Shown here in pieces: positions 46,839 through 60,490 of a stretch of 64,000 bases of DNA. The stretch lies in contig SRSI01000019.1 in the NCBI GenBank assembly GCA_005656395.1, positions 496,001-560,000 of the forward strand, given 5' to 3'. This DNA is from Strongyloides papillosus (lineage: Eukaryota; Nematoda; Chromadorea; Rhabditida; Strongyloididae). The notes beneath the pieces are model-generated. The model made no database searches and was not told where the DNA came from. It saw nothing but the letters and a program-made list of their open reading frames with translations. The position numbers and the translations under genes are program-made. The stretch's first letter is position 1. Each line of letters starts with the position of its first letter.

Positions 46839-48054
46839 TTAAGTAACAGCTGTTGGTAAATGTGAACTAACTGATTGGTATGCCGCTATAAAATAATCAT
46901 TTGGCCTTTGCCCATTATAATATAAAAGAATTGTGTAGCCTTCTGATGTAACATTAATGGTATCATAGTTATTGTTACATATAAGTAATCCTGTATTTCC
47001 TTTATCTTTAAGGTATTTTACTTGATGAGCATAATCCTCTGTACAAGGTCTTAAATTTCTTGCGTGAGCCTCAGCAATCATTAGTTTTACTTTTTGATTA
47101 TTAGCTGATTTAAAAAGAACAAAACATTTTCTAATTCCATATACGGTATACCATTTTCTATGATTAAATGCCCATAAAAATGTTCCATTACAATTTTTTT
47201 CATTACTTTTTTCTACGTGTCCACACTTATCACCAGTGTATCCTTTAGGGCATATGCATTTTTTACAGTTTTTATGTCTGTAGTCTGGATATCCACCGAA
47301 GTAGCATTTACCCCATTTAGCTCTTTCATATTTTTTTTCATATTTTTTATACAACATGTCAACCCAATTACATTTAACGCAATGCAGTAAATTAATTTGT
47401 TTGAAATCATTGAAAGTCATATTTTTGTTTTGTCTCATCATAAATTCAAACAATTTATACTTTTTTGCTGTTATAGTTGGAAACCATTCAAACCATGTGC
47501 CATCAGTAGTACCATAATGCATTATTGAGCTATAATCATATGTAACTGAAAGATTACTGTGTTCTCTAGGATTTTGTATTGCAAATTCGTTTTCCGCACC
47601 ACTCCTAATCCAAAAATTGTGAATTTGTACAAATTCGTCTCTATCGCTTCTTGAATGTTCATGTACTAAGCCTAGAGCATGCCCTACTTCATGTAAAACT
47701 CTACCATATTCAGAACTACATTTATATGTAAGATAAACTTGTTGTGGTTTATCATTAAAAACACATCCAACGTATGATGCGCAAAAGTCTTTATATTCAA
47801 AACTTAATCCTTTTCTCCCAGTAATTTTATCACTACTTTTCTTAAATTTTAAACACGTATTATTTGATATTATATTCAGTGCTTTTTCTATACTTTTATT
47901 ATCAAGATAATCACCGATTTGATATTCTATCTCTTTTCCCCACTCACATTTTTGTTTTATATTTATATCTCTTTTCTTTAAATAGTGAATATTCCTTTCT
48001 ATGTTAAAGCAATCACCTTTTTTCTTAAAAGCAAAATTATAGAAATAATTTCTA
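46839..48054 (-). CDS. astacin metalloprotease with intact active site, 5' end broken
   Basis: An uninterrupted frame of about 404 codons with the full zinc site HEVGHALGLVHEHSRSDR and Met-turn SIMHYGTT, so an active zinc endopeptidase by sequence. An EGF-like module (CYFGGYPD...CICPKGYTGDKC) and a CUB-like domain follow, as in the inactive cluster at 18-24 kb. The frame has no ATG before the active site. It can be extended only by GTG/TGT codons into a foldback element inserted at 48,054, where a stop follows at once. Beyond the element, at 49,263-49,249, the missing start of the exon is seen behind a TATATTTAG acceptor. I could not find the signal-peptide exon. The protease is probably disrupted unless the element is spliced out or absent from other haplotypes. 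Confidence 0.7.
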
Positions 48055-49248
48055 CACACAAATTAAAAATTCCGCAATTTAAGGTTGCAATTTAATGCTA
48101 ATTGTCATACAATTCATCTAAAATTGTGTAACAATTTAATGAATTTTGTATTATATTTTACTAATTTTTGTATAGGTACAATTCTATTCAAATTGTATTA
48201 CAATTTAAGTAGAATTGTTTTGCGTTTTAGGTAGAATTGTTTTACATTTTAGGTAGAATTGTATGACAATTGAGGAAGAATTGTATAACAATTTAGGTAA
48301 AATTGTTATGCAAATTTTATAAAAAAAAATTATCAAATATATTTAATTAATTATATTCTTCTTAGAAAAAAAAAATAAATAAAAAGATTAAGAATTAAAT
48401 AAATATACTATAAACTAAGTGATGTACTAAATTAATCTAATAAACTTAATAAAAATTTGGAATATTAAATATAAAATCACAAAAATAATGTTAGTACTTA
48501 AAAACATTGTTATTTAAATATGGAACAACTTTCATTTTCTAAACATTTATAATATCCATGTACTTCAATATATATTTAATCAAGATTTTATTTTAATAGT
48601 TAATTTGTAATTAATATATGTAGTATGAACTATGTAACAAAATTTTTATAAATAATTTTCAAAAATTTTACTTATCTTATTTTCCGTAAATCACTTTTTT
48701 TGAATCATATAATGTTGATCTGTTTGTAAAATTCTTGATCATTTTTATTTTTGTTTTGTGTTTTCATTAATAAAATTTTCTAAATTTATATTGAGATACA
48801 AATATATTATTAATGTTTAGAAAATGAAAGTCCTTCTATATCTATATAACAATGTTTTAAAGTACTAACATTATTTTTGTGATTTTACATTTAATATTCC
48901 AGACTTTTATTAAGTTTATTAGATTAATTTAGTACATTACTTAGTTTATAGTATATTTATTTAATTCTTAATCTTTTTATTTATTATTTTTCTGTTTTCC
49001 AAGAAGAATATAATTAATTAAATATATTTGATAATTTTTTTTTATAAAATTTGCATAACAATTCTACCTAAATTGTTGTACAATTCTTCCTCAAATGTCA
49101 TACAATTCACCCTCAAATGTCATACAATTCCTCCTAAAATGCAAAACTATTCTATTTATTTTGTAAAATTTTCTTTTTTTGTAAATGTAGTACAATTTTA
49201 CATAAATTGTCATGTGCATCTTAAATTGCGGAATTTTTAATTTGTGTG
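48055..49248. mobile_element. foldback MITE inside the astacin exon
   Basis: 1,194 bp flanked by TA on both sides. The ends CACACAAATTAAAAATTCCG and its complement are nearly perfect inverted repeats, and almost the whole element folds on itself around about 48,670. Subterminal tandem words of the type AATTGTATTACAATTTA are repeated in the outer 250 bp. No transposase is present. The terminal CACACAAA resembles that of the 947-bp elements at 36-41 kb, so a related transposase may mobilise both. Confidence 0.8.
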
Positions 49249-49250
49249 TA

Positions 49251-52200
49251 TATAATTTTTTTACTAAATATAAAAATTGTCTATAAGAATATCAACTATA
49301 ACAACAATAAATTCGATATTTAGAATAAGTGAAGCAACATGTGTACTAGTAATTTAAGTATGAAAGGTGTATTTTACCAAATATGTTTTAAAAGACACAA
49401 GTATTTTTTATAAAAATTTCATTAAACATAAACAAATGAAAATAACATTTATTTTTTTGTAAAAAAATGTGAAATTTAAATGCTGTTTACTTTTAACATT
49501 TTATACTAACCTTTTGATTGATGAAGCTGTTGTATTTAAGTAACTTTATTTTATTAGATAAACTTGCAGAATATAAAAACTAATATGTAAAAGAGAAATT
49601 GTACGAGTGATTTTGACAGTCATTAGATAAGAAGGTTAAAAAATACAATGCGTTTAAAACGTTGTTATTAAATAACCATAAATTAACTGTTAAAAACAGA
49701 GTAATATTAAAAGTTTAAGTTGGAATGTCTCCAAGGTAGTTGTCAATATTCAAATTTAAATAAAATATTATCTATAAATATAGTGGTCTTTTCATTGTAT
49801 AGTTAATTTTATAATTATTTTGTAATTATTGAATATCATATTAATTGTATTTTTTATTATAGATTCGTTAAGACCTAATAAAATTCACTGTTTTAATTTA
49901 TTACAAACAAAAAACCTATACTAATTTCCTTTTCATTAACTTTTTATTCAATAATAATCTAAATATAATTGATGTTTATATGAAAAGTGATTATCATTAT
50001 AACTATGCTTGCACATAAATTACGTTGGTAGATAAATTTTAACTATTTTGAGTGATGATGATATTAAATTTAATATGCAAAAAATAAAAAAAATTGTTTT
50101 TTCTAACTGTAAGAAGTAAAATAATAAAAATAACTTGTTAATATTTTATAAGTAAATAAGTTAATTAAAAAGTTAAACAACCTATCATTAAATCTTAATG
50201 TTAGGTCATGACGCCGTCAGTGTCATCGCTAAATAAGAATATAAAAGAACATTGACAGAGCTTGTCAACCACTTATTCTACTTAATAACCCTGGTAAAAT
50301 AACTAGTTAACAAGCTCTGTAGGTTTACTTGTTATGTACCATTTATTGTATCTTTTGGAGTATTAAATAAAATTCTTTTTTTACAATGAACACTATAAGC
50401 ATGATTAGTAATGAGGAGAATACCGGAGCTAAGGCACGTCTCCAGATACTTAACACTTAAAAATAATAAAAATTGGGTATTTAAAAGTAATTTTTCTTTT
50501 ACTCTTTTATACTAAAGTAAAAAATAAAAGACTTTTAATAGCGTGGATTAACAGGGATTTTAGATTAAAGACATTATTTGTATAATTCAGTAATATAAAA
50601 CAATTAAAAGAATTTTTAGAAAAATCTATTAGAAATCTAAAATTATAGAATATTATTTATCTAATAGTGTAATATAAAAATAAAAAAATTATATAAAAAT
50701 AAAGTATCATACATTTTCTCCAATGTATGTATACCAAAAAAAAAACAATGATTTTAACAGGTCAATCAATAAGCTTGCAATTTTCTTTTACTTTAAAGCA
50801 TTAATAAAAAGGATTCAGTATTCTAATATCATGGCAATCTTATTGTATGAAATAAAAGTAAGTAGAATTTGAATAACTTCCTGTAAAGAAATTATTTTTA
50901 TATAAAACAAAGGATGTAATTTAGAAGATTATAATTACAGTTTAAGAAAATCAATAAGTTTCTTAAAATTTTTAAAACAACTTAATTATTGTCACTAAAC
51001 GAAAATCTTTTTGTCCTATGTATGAAAAATTGCAGAATTATAAAACAGAATAAAATATAATAAATTCAAATTAAATTCTTTTTTTGTCTAAAATAAAATA
51101 AAACTTTTAAATTCAAAATGATTTTATAAAATGACTTTTTGTTTAGAAATTTTTAAAATTTTATTTACTTACCGCTTCTTTTATAAAAAGAGTTAACATC
51201 AGAATAAAAGTATAATTATTCATTTTATTTATGCTTAAATTTAAGTATAAATATAATGATTCACAAAAGTTTCCAAAATATCAATATCTTTACTAGACTT
51301 AAAAAATGACAAGATGTATATTTCTTTTTGTACAACTAACTGAGAAATAACGATTGTCTTTAACATTCAATAATTTATTGTTTTAAAAAGCACTTTATTT
51401 TTATAAATTAAAAATCAGGTTGAATGTAAATTCTAAAACAAAAGCTGTTTTAGTATCTTATCATAAAAAAAATGAAGAAATTAAGATTAAATAATACTAA
51501 AATAAACGTTTATCAAGGTATTTAGATAATTATCGATTTAGCTCAAAATAAACTGAAGAAGCTTTTTTTTGATCAATATAAATTAGAATAAAAAATTTAC
51601 TTGGAATATAAATAAAGATTTCTCAAGTCATAAATTAAAATAAAAACTTTTTATATCTTTTCAAAAATATGATCATTCTAGATTATAACTTATTTCTTAT
51701 AATATATTTTAAAAGTGTATTTAAATTTAGTGCTAAATAATGTTATAAAAAAATGAAAAATAATACATTTCAACTTACAGTAAGAAATAACTTTTTAACA
51801 TTATAATGATTAATGCAAAGTAATTATTATTTATTATTAAATTTAATAGCTTAAATGCTTATTGCTTTTTATTCTCAAGGCATTGTTTTGTTTTTTAATT
51901 TCTAAACTTTTTCTTGAAAATAAATCGAAGAAAAATACTTGCTATATAAACGTCTATAATTTTTCTATAATTGATTTCTATCTATAAATCTTTCAATACT
52001 TAAAAAAAAGAGGTTGGTTTTCAAATAAATACAATATCATTACAATCTACAAAGCAGAACAAAAGTCATGATCGTATAACTAGTAAAAGTACACTATAGA
52101 AACTATGTATTTAAGATACTGGATATCATCATTAAAGCAACTTAAGCATATTAATTAACAAAATATTACTCTTCTGTTAAAATATTTTTATATTATTTAC

Positions 52201-54073
52201 TATCATTTTATGCTAGTTTTCATAAGTATTACTCTAAAAGAACATGTATACACAATTTTTTAAAATTATCATTTACTAGGTCTTATTTTTATATTCTCTA
52301 CGTTTGAATACAAACAGTTAATAATCGAAGATTTGATAATAATATGGATAATTTTGCTATTAAAAACATTTAGGGTGTTAGAAATTAAAATAGGTGGCAC
52401 ACATTATCTAATTTCTTTAATATTGTAAGAAATAGTTAATATTTGACTAATCATAAATTTTTTCAATTTCATTGCAATTAATAATACTACACTTATTCAA
52501 TAGAAATTTATTTGAACTACTAGAATAATAATAGCGCATTTTTTAAAATTACCTCACTAAATTTTAATTCAAAAAAACATCTAAATTTTTACAGAATTTA
52601 TAGTTTTTTTTCTTAATTAAATTGTAGTTTTTTTACTTGTATGATTATGATATTCTAAAAACAAGTAGAAAAGAAATTACTTTTTATAATCAGTATCAAT
52701 CATAATATTACTATTCTATATTACAAAGTTACATCAATTTAAAGTTAAAAATATGTACTAAAATTTTTATTATTCATAATTCCTTCTAGAATTCAGGTTT
52801 CTTATTCGACTTTTAACAAATAATGGTATGTATGTTTACTAAAAAATAACTATAATATCAAATTTTTTTAAAGAATGTGCAAAGTTATATATTGTAATAT
52901 CTGGGAAAACCTAAGTTGGCCACCTGTATAAATAATATCTCTAGTAAATGATGTTTACAGATTAAACGTACTCGCATTTTGCTATAATAGTTATTAAAAT
53001 TTTTAAATTTACAAACTTTTCATTGTCAGTTAATTATTTCAAAAACGCATTTTGGAAAAAATATATAATTTTAAATTGATTTAACTTCTTATGTAATTTA
53101 TAAAATAAATAAATAATAATCACTAAATCTACAATAAGAATAAACCATTTTGGTAGGTATCATAATTAGTATATTTAATAATAGATGGCAATAGGTTATT
53201 AAATAGTATAAGTCACTTCTAAAATATAATCTTACAGTTTATTGTAAAATACAAATTAGAGCTTAAGATCAGCATATTATTATAAAAAATATTCAATTAA
53301 AGGAAAAGGCTATTAATTTAAATAGTTAAAGAATATGATGTTTTGAAAAAGTAAAATTTATGCAATGATCATATGTGTACATTTTCTTATTAAAAAGACT
53401 AAAAAATTTTAATTGCTAAAAAATAACTAAAACATCCATTATATCATAATTTTTTATTTACTTTTTAATTTAATTTAAACATAATAGTACAATTATTAGT
53501 AAAATGATTTTTCATTTTGTTTATTCAACTATAATATTTATTTTAAACTTGTATAATGATTATTGTTGCATAATCTTTATTTTAAACATTAAAAAAACAA
53601 ATTCATATTTACAAATATTAATTATTTCAATTAATATAGCAATCAAATGAATTATTGAGGAGTATTATTATTAATAAAATAAGAATATGGAAGTGTTAGA
53701 AGAAGAAAATTTAATGGTTACAGTATGCTGTTTTTTTAATGAGCTTCGTTTTTAATTTAATGCCAAAAATAAATTGTTTATCTTTTTGAATGATCAAAAA
53801 AGCTTTTAATACTATATTTTTACAACATGAACATTTTTCTACTTGATCGTTTTAATAATTTTCTAGGTTGTATACAACAGCCAACCATAAGTTATTGTTT
53901 TTTATAATGAATGTATGATCAAATCATAAAATGAATTTAATTTTTATAATTATACAGTTTCTTAAACTTATTGTTTCGCAAATAACAAGTGCTTTGATTT
54001 AATCTATTTACTAATTACTTTTGTAATTTTTTACATTAGTAATATAAAAAACTGAATATACAAAAATTTTATA
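49251..54073. other. gene-poor AT-rich stretch
   Basis: About 4.8 kb with no gene I can support. The first 15 bp hold the orphaned start of the astacin exon. The only distinctive items are an LTR-like patch at 50,199-50,385 and a short GC-containing hairpin near 50,414-50,443. The remainder is extremely AT-rich. Confidence 0.55.
50199..50385 (+). repeat. possible solo LTR
   Basis: About 187 bp starting TGTTAGGTCATGACGCC and ending TTTTTTACA, less AT-rich than its surroundings. It shares TTTATTGTATCTTT and a following AATAAAAT with the LTR at 37.7 kb. No target duplication is visible, so the borders are uncertain. Confidence 0.4.
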
Positions 54074-57000
54074 TTTCTTTCATCTTACAATTTGTAAAGA
54101 GTTCTTTTTTTATTACCATCTTTTTCTATAAACTAGCATAATAACAATAATCTTACTAGAAGGTGGTCGCCAAGTAATGGAAAAAAGTGAGTACTTCCTC
54201 AAAAAGTGATTTTCAGATTATCACTTCAAATATTAAAAATCTTAAAAACAAACTACCAGAACACACAAAAACATTACTAGACCTTAATATTATGCAATAA
54301 TTATAATTATCGAATTATAAACGCAAAAGAACTATCATTTTCGCACAATCGCTTTCTTAATTTGCTAGGCACCGCAAATAAAAATTGTGGTGATGTTGGC
54401 TGAATGTTTCCCTTGATATATCAGAAAAAATAAAATTTTCTATCAACTTATAAGATTCTGACTAAGAACGATAACATCAAAACGTAGAAGAGCATTTTTG
54501 TTATTAATAGCTTGTTATAGCCAACATCTAGTAGTAATGATTCAAAAGTAAAAGAAGTATATAGTCAGATATATTCATAAATATCTCTTGACACGAATTA
54601 GTCAGGATCTGTTTTACTGTATAATTTTATCATGTTTTATCATATAATATTCATTTTATCATTCCCCCATCATTTCATAATTATTGTTATAGTGTGTTCC
54701 CTTTTAAATATATATTCATGTTTGTATTTATTATAGGTTACACACCAGCTTAAATAAAATTTTAACTATATGTTTAAATAAAAAAGATAATGTCGATTTC
54801 TAAAAAAATTAACCCATTATCTTGAAACAACATGATAATTAAAGGTGATTTAATGTAAAATTAAATGCATCGAAAAATTAGTTAAATACAACAATAGTAA
54901 TCGTTCAAAAGCAATAAAAGAGGTACAAAGCTGGAATTGTTGTTAGATAGTAAAAATCTTTTAATGAACAGCTGTCAACTAATTATGAAAAGGGGTTCTA
55001 AAATTATATAAAATAGACAAAATATAGTTAAAAAAATGAAATAGACTTATTCCTTAAATAAAATGCAAAAAATCAGCATTTGTTGATACAAGAACAGTAA
55101 AATCATTAAATATAAAATCAGATCATAAGTCTCATTTACATAAAAAAATGTAGCAAACTAGACAAGAAATATTATAGCATCAGAAAAACTAAGAAGTTTT
55201 TAAACAAATAAAATAAATTTTAATATCAAAAAGGATACTAATAATAAAACTCTTAACTTAAATTAACGCTTGAATTTAGAAAAAAATTAAAAAAAGTTTT
55301 TTGATGGGTTAATTTCAGATTTAATTTTTCTTAAAAAATACCGATTAAAAAAGGCAAAGAGGTCAAGTATAATTATAAACAAGTTTCTGGTTTTTTAAAA
55401 ATTCTTTTACTAATATATCAAGATAAAATCCTTACCAATTTACCCAAATACACCAATCTTAAAAAAATTATCAACTATAGAATCAGAATAAAAAAAAATC
55501 GTCAATGAAATTTGAATACATTGAAACATAAAAATTTAATTTGCATAATTTATCATTACTACCACCAGATGGAAGTGTAACATTAATTACTGATGAATTA
55601 AATAATGAAAATAAAAAGGTACTACAAAGATCTTTACACAGGTCTTTCGATATCTATTAACTAGACAAAATTGGTAAAAGTTTTTAAATCTTTTAAAAAT
55701 TTTATCATATCGCACATAATAAATATAACAACAAAGATAAAGAAAAAGCTCTTGGCACTGATGAGAGGTCTTTCACTAATTAAAACTTTCCTCTAATTTC
55801 CTTCTATCCGCTTTACTTCAAGGATTTAATACATACATTCATAAAGGTTTTGTAATTTATTTTAAAAAGCAACTTTGTACTTTAAAAAAAACCAAGAAAT
55901 CCAAAACTAATTACTAGCATTTGCCCTATTGCGATTTTACAAGGCAACTATAAGCAATTTCTATCAATGTTTCTAGACAAAATCAGAAATGAGATAGATT
56001 GTAAAATAGACTAAGAACAAATAGATTTTAGGCAAAGATAAAATACTCTTACTAATACTTTTTTTGAAAATAATTAAACAAGAAGCCAATAAATTTAAAT
56101 TGTCATTGTACATATTCTTTATTGATTTTAAAAATCCTTTGAGAGCTTAGAACACTCATCACTATTTTCTACGCTTAAGAAGATTGATCTGAGTTTACAA
56201 GTAAAAAATTTATTTGAAATTGGTCTCACAATCTACCGAAACATAAAATTTTAGACCATTATATGCATAAAAAATCATAAGAAATTATATTATAATATTT
56301 AAAATAAACAAATTTCATATAATTTGTTACTTTACATGAAATAAAAATAATACAGGAACTATACAAAGATAGTAAGACATTATTTCAATGCTTGAGATCC
56401 TCAACTATTCAAAGTTTTTTTAAAAAAAGATGTTAAACTGGGTGATTATTTCAGTCCTGTATTCTTCAAAGCTGCTTTGCAAACAATCATTGAAAATGTG
56501 AAAAGTAATTTACCATCAAGTAATTGTAACGTCCTCAGAAGGCCTAGTTTCGAAGAAAATATAAATACCAAGAGAAACTCATACTTAATGTTATATTTAA
56601 AATAGAATGAATTGTGATATTTATATACTAATAAAAGGTTTATAAAATATTCTACTTTTGAATTATCATCCGAGGATAGCACCTCGTTAAAAAAGCTTAT
56701 ATAATCTAAACGATATCATAAGGATTAAAAAACTTAATGATGTTAATTATAATCAATAGTTCTACTTATCCAACGTGAATTATAATGTTTTTTTTAGTGT
56801 TAGTTAAAAAATTACTGAATCATTATTTAAAAATTATAAAAAACGTGCTAATAAAGCTGGTTTATAACTAAAAAGATTTAAGACAAAAACCTTAAAAATA
56901 GTAATACTGTTAACCATATTTTTTAAGTATAAACTATAATATAGGTATTTAGGTCAATGGTTTTTGATTTCGCAAAAATCATGAAAACAGAAATTTTAAC

Positions 57001-57510
57001 CAGAATCATAAATAATAATATAATAGCTTGTAAAAGTATCATGCCTCTGATGAGAAGATCTAACAACATTAAGAGAAAAGCATTTTTATACATGCGAAAC
57101 AAAAGACCAATTTTAGCACATTGTATAGAAAAAAATTTCAATTAAGCATAACTACAAAGAATTATAAATACAAAAAAAGAATAATTCCTATATGTCTTAA
57201 CTAATAGTAGACACTACTGAAATTGAAAAAAGTGAAAAAAGAATCAAAGTTACTCAATTATAAGAATTTTGTCAAGATATTCAAGAATTCGTTTCTCAAA
57301 AAAAGAAAAGTTTTTAAAAAAAATAATGAATAATGATTTGATGAGGCTTGTACATTAATGGAATTCTAATAAAACAAAACGGATAAACATTATAAAAAAA
57401 GATTCCTAGAAACTTTATCTGGAGAGACAATATATATTGGATTGCTACCAGTAAGGTATAATTTGAAATCTAATGGGAGGACTCATAATAGATAATAATT
57501 TAATACTTTT
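54074..57510 (+). mobile_element. decayed RTE-like non-LTR retrotransposon
   Basis: The 5' end (TCTTACAATTTGTAAAGAG) matches both mini-elements. Broken frames then show reverse-transcriptase blocks. Near 55,920 ICPIAILQGNYKQFLSMFLDKI is followed by EQIDFRQ. Near 56,120 comes YWF-like FIDFK. Near 56,430 VKLGDYFSPVFFKAALQTII matches the VRQGDxLSPxLF block of RTE elements. Near 57,000 EILTRIINNNIIACKSIMPL matches their C-terminal region. Stops and frameshifts are spread throughout, so it is an old copy. The 3' end lies around 57,500. Confidence 0.75.
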
Positions 57511-59745
57511 AAAATTGTTTAATTTTACCTTTGCAAAGTATTTTACAAATAAAATAGAATAAATATTATGATTTTATCATTGAAAATTTCATTATGTAAT
57601 TACAACATGTTATAATGTAGTGTTTGAAAAGAAGATATAAGCAATTTAACTAAATAAATTTGAAATTAAAACATTATAGTGGATTTTAAATGGAATTTAC
57701 CATGGTTTTGATAAATTATGATATAATTCTGATTATTGAAATATAAGTATCATCTATACATTCTTATTAAATTTATTTTAATCAATGATAAAGTAGATGA
57801 TTTTATAAAAAAATCTTATTAAAAATAAAAATGATGATATTTTACTACCAATAAATAAGATTGTTAATGATATAAATAAAAAAATACTTTATATACATAT
57901 GTCCAAAGATGTATTAAAAATGATAGATAACTTATATTTTAAAAACAACAAGATAAAAAATAAAAGAAGTTGTAATAAATAAAATTTTTGATAAATTAAA
58001 TAATACAGGTTAACGGATACATAAACTAAATGAAACAAAACAATGGGTTTTGATCTAACTTGAAAATTTGAAATAAGGATGTAATTATGTAAGAGTACAA
58101 TTAATAGTATATGGAAAAACAATTTTAACTTCACACGAGTAAATAAGCTTTTTAAAATAAAAATATGCTTATCGATAAAAATATTCTGTATATCACAGAT
58201 AGAATATGTTTATCTTATTACAAAGAGGTTCGTTACAAATTTAAGGTACTAATTTTTAATTAAATTGAGATACTGTAAGTTAATAAATAAATTAAAGTTC
58301 AGACAAAGAATAAGTTATCTTGTTAAATGACAAAGCTTGAATATTTGCTTGTGGTCTATTATATGTTGAACTAAAACAAACAAAGCTATAAATTATATGG
58401 TAATAAAAATAATAAATCACTAAAAATCATACAGCAAAGTTTTAACAAGAAGCATAATTGAGTATGGATTATTTAATTAATCATTTAGATCAGTGATATC
58501 CAATCCAAGTAGTTCTAGAGATGAGAAAAATATAATTACTTTATAGTTAGCTGCATACACAAAAATGAACAAAAAAACAATAAAAAGTTTTTTTGATTCA
58601 ACATTAATATAAACTTGTTTTTGAATTTTATTATAGATTTATTAATGCCAATAGTTTAATTAGATGCACTGTAAATGATTCATCGTATTTTCATCTATGA
58701 GGCAAAAAAATTTTTCAAATGGGTCGCAGGTTGGCTATCTAGAATTTATATGGTAAAATTACCAATATAAATGTATGGTGGATTGGTGAATAAATCATAA
58801 AAAATGTTTATTATTATATATTTTTACTAAAATTTTTTATTAGTAAAATTTTAATATCCAGTATAGTATTTAATGATTTTTTTTTATTCGTTTAATTTAT
58901 TGACTTTTCATTAAAATTCAAATTAAAAGTAAATTACAATTAAATTATGAAGTAATACTGTAATTTCTTTACAATATTAGTTAATGACATCAATAAATAT
59001 CTGATACATAAATTTTTGTTATCTATGTTTTATTATGAGTGTCTTAGATTTGTTGTATGTATTTAGCAATAAAAACATAATTGTGATATAAATTGTTATG
59101 AAGAAATTAAAAAAATAACTTATGCCAATGACCAAAGCATAATTTTTTTAATAAAACTATTTTAATATCGTATTTAACTAATTTTAAAGAAATGTTAACC
59201 GATGTTCTTGTTGTACTAACATTTTTTAATTTGATTAATCATAATATTATAAAGTAATATGAATTATAAAAAAATTATACTTAGAAATCAATGATTCTGC
59301 TCTTTAATAAAAATTTAAGATAAGAATATTGCTTCATGTTATCGAAAACTATTAATATTACCAATTAAGCATATTAACATAAAATGTAGTAACAATTAAC
59401 TTACTTTTAAAACTAATAATTATTTTTTTTGTCATTATTACATTTATTAATGTTTAAATACTTTTAATACAAATATTATTGTATATAAACGATTATTTGT
59501 ACTTTATGATATCTATGTATATATTACTTTGTTTTTATGCACCTATATGATAATTAAAATATCTAAACAACTTAATTAAACACTAACAATTAATTTAATA
59601 ATAATTTATAATCATCAATAAATAATAATTTCGCTTTTCTCGAGAATAAACTCCTAAAAATGATTGTTAGTTTATTTAGTTCTTGGGCTACTCATAAAAA
59701 GTAATTATAGTAAATAAAGAATGTTATCATTTTTTTTCACTATTT
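57511..59745. other. gene-poor AT-rich stretch
   Basis: About 2.2 kb without a gene or repeat that I can support. Short frames on the minus strand near 57,889-58,134 are hydrophobic by composition only. Confidence 0.55.
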
Positions 59746-59865
59746 AAACAGGGTATCCTAAAAGTAACTCCAACTTGCGAGAGTTAAAAACTTTTTCTCT
59801 TCTCGTGATGAAAACGAGAAATTTTGTGAATTAGTGAATAAATGAAGTAGTATTTTTTATTTAAA
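59746..59865 (+). repeat. single end of the 1.44-kb inverted-repeat element family
   Basis: CAGGGTATCCTAAAAGTAAC followed by ACTTGCGAGAGTT and a GTTTTC-rich stretch matches the termini of the element at 60,713-62,150. Only one end is present. The mini-LINE begins right after it. Confidence 0.55.
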
Positions 59866-59869
59866 TCTC

Positions 59870-60427
59870 ATTTATTTTATTTTATTCGTAGAATATTCTG
59901 CAAAAATAAACATAGAATTAAACATTTTTTAAAGAATTAAATAAAAAATTTATTTTGAGTTCTACCCTTAGTTTTCAAGTAATATCTTTTCGCTTTCACT
60001 TTAATTTTTTGCTATTCTGGATAATCTTATATGTTGGTAAGAAGTTAAATTGTTTTTATAGATTATAGGTATCATCACACTATCATCACAATAAAGTTTA
60101 TCTACAGTGTCTAGTAAGTAAAGATAGTAATTTTCCAAAAACGATGATTCTTTTTCGTTTATTTTTTCATTTAACATCAATATTAGATGACTATTGAAGT
60201 CTAGTGATGCTTTTGAGAGTTCCAGTGGCTTGTTTTTGAAACCTTGAGCATTTAAGGTGATAAACTGGAGATTACTTTTTGAGTTTCTAAGGCATTCAGT
60301 CTTTTCCATGACCTGGTGACTATCCTCCATTAAGATTTCTACCATTTTACTATTTAATAGAAGAGGATGGCAATGAAATAATAAAACCGTCTCTTTACAA
60401 CTTGTATAACGAAAGAAATGTTTTTAT
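59870..60427 (-). mobile_element. internally deleted RTE-like LINE (mini-element), copy 2
   Basis: On the minus strand it has the 5' end (ATACAAGTTGTAAAGAG), then an intact 114-codon frame from 60,345 to 60,001, then the LINE 3' end. The frame is the start of an endonuclease/exonuclease/phosphatase domain (LQFITLNAQGFKNK, then LILMLNEKINEKES, then VMIPIIYKNNL). It stops before most catalytic residues. It shares the deletion with copy 1 at 33 kb, so the deleted form itself was copied. Confidence 0.65.
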
Positions 60428-60454
60428 TTCATTAAAAAATTATTGTCCCTGTAA

Positions 60455-60490
60455 TCCTGGAGAATCCCTCTGATAAGAGGAGATCTCCAG
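60455..60490 (+). other. nested hairpin
   Basis: TGGAGA pairs with TCTCCA, and inside it CCTCT pairs with AGAGG around GATA. A looser relative (GGAGAATACC...TCTCCAGA) lies at 50,414-50,445. Both are GC-rich islands in very AT-rich DNA. The function is unknown. Confidence 0.35.

Noticed and set aside
48055..48059. GTG start for the active astacin
   Set aside because: It lies in the inserted element, is not ATG, and gives no signal peptide.
49028..49240. 70-codon plus-strand frame
   Set aside because: It lies fully in one arm of the foldback element and has no recognisable features.
56957..57145. 62-codon frame as a small gene
   Set aside because: Its sequence fits the C-terminal region of the decayed RTE-like LINE around it.
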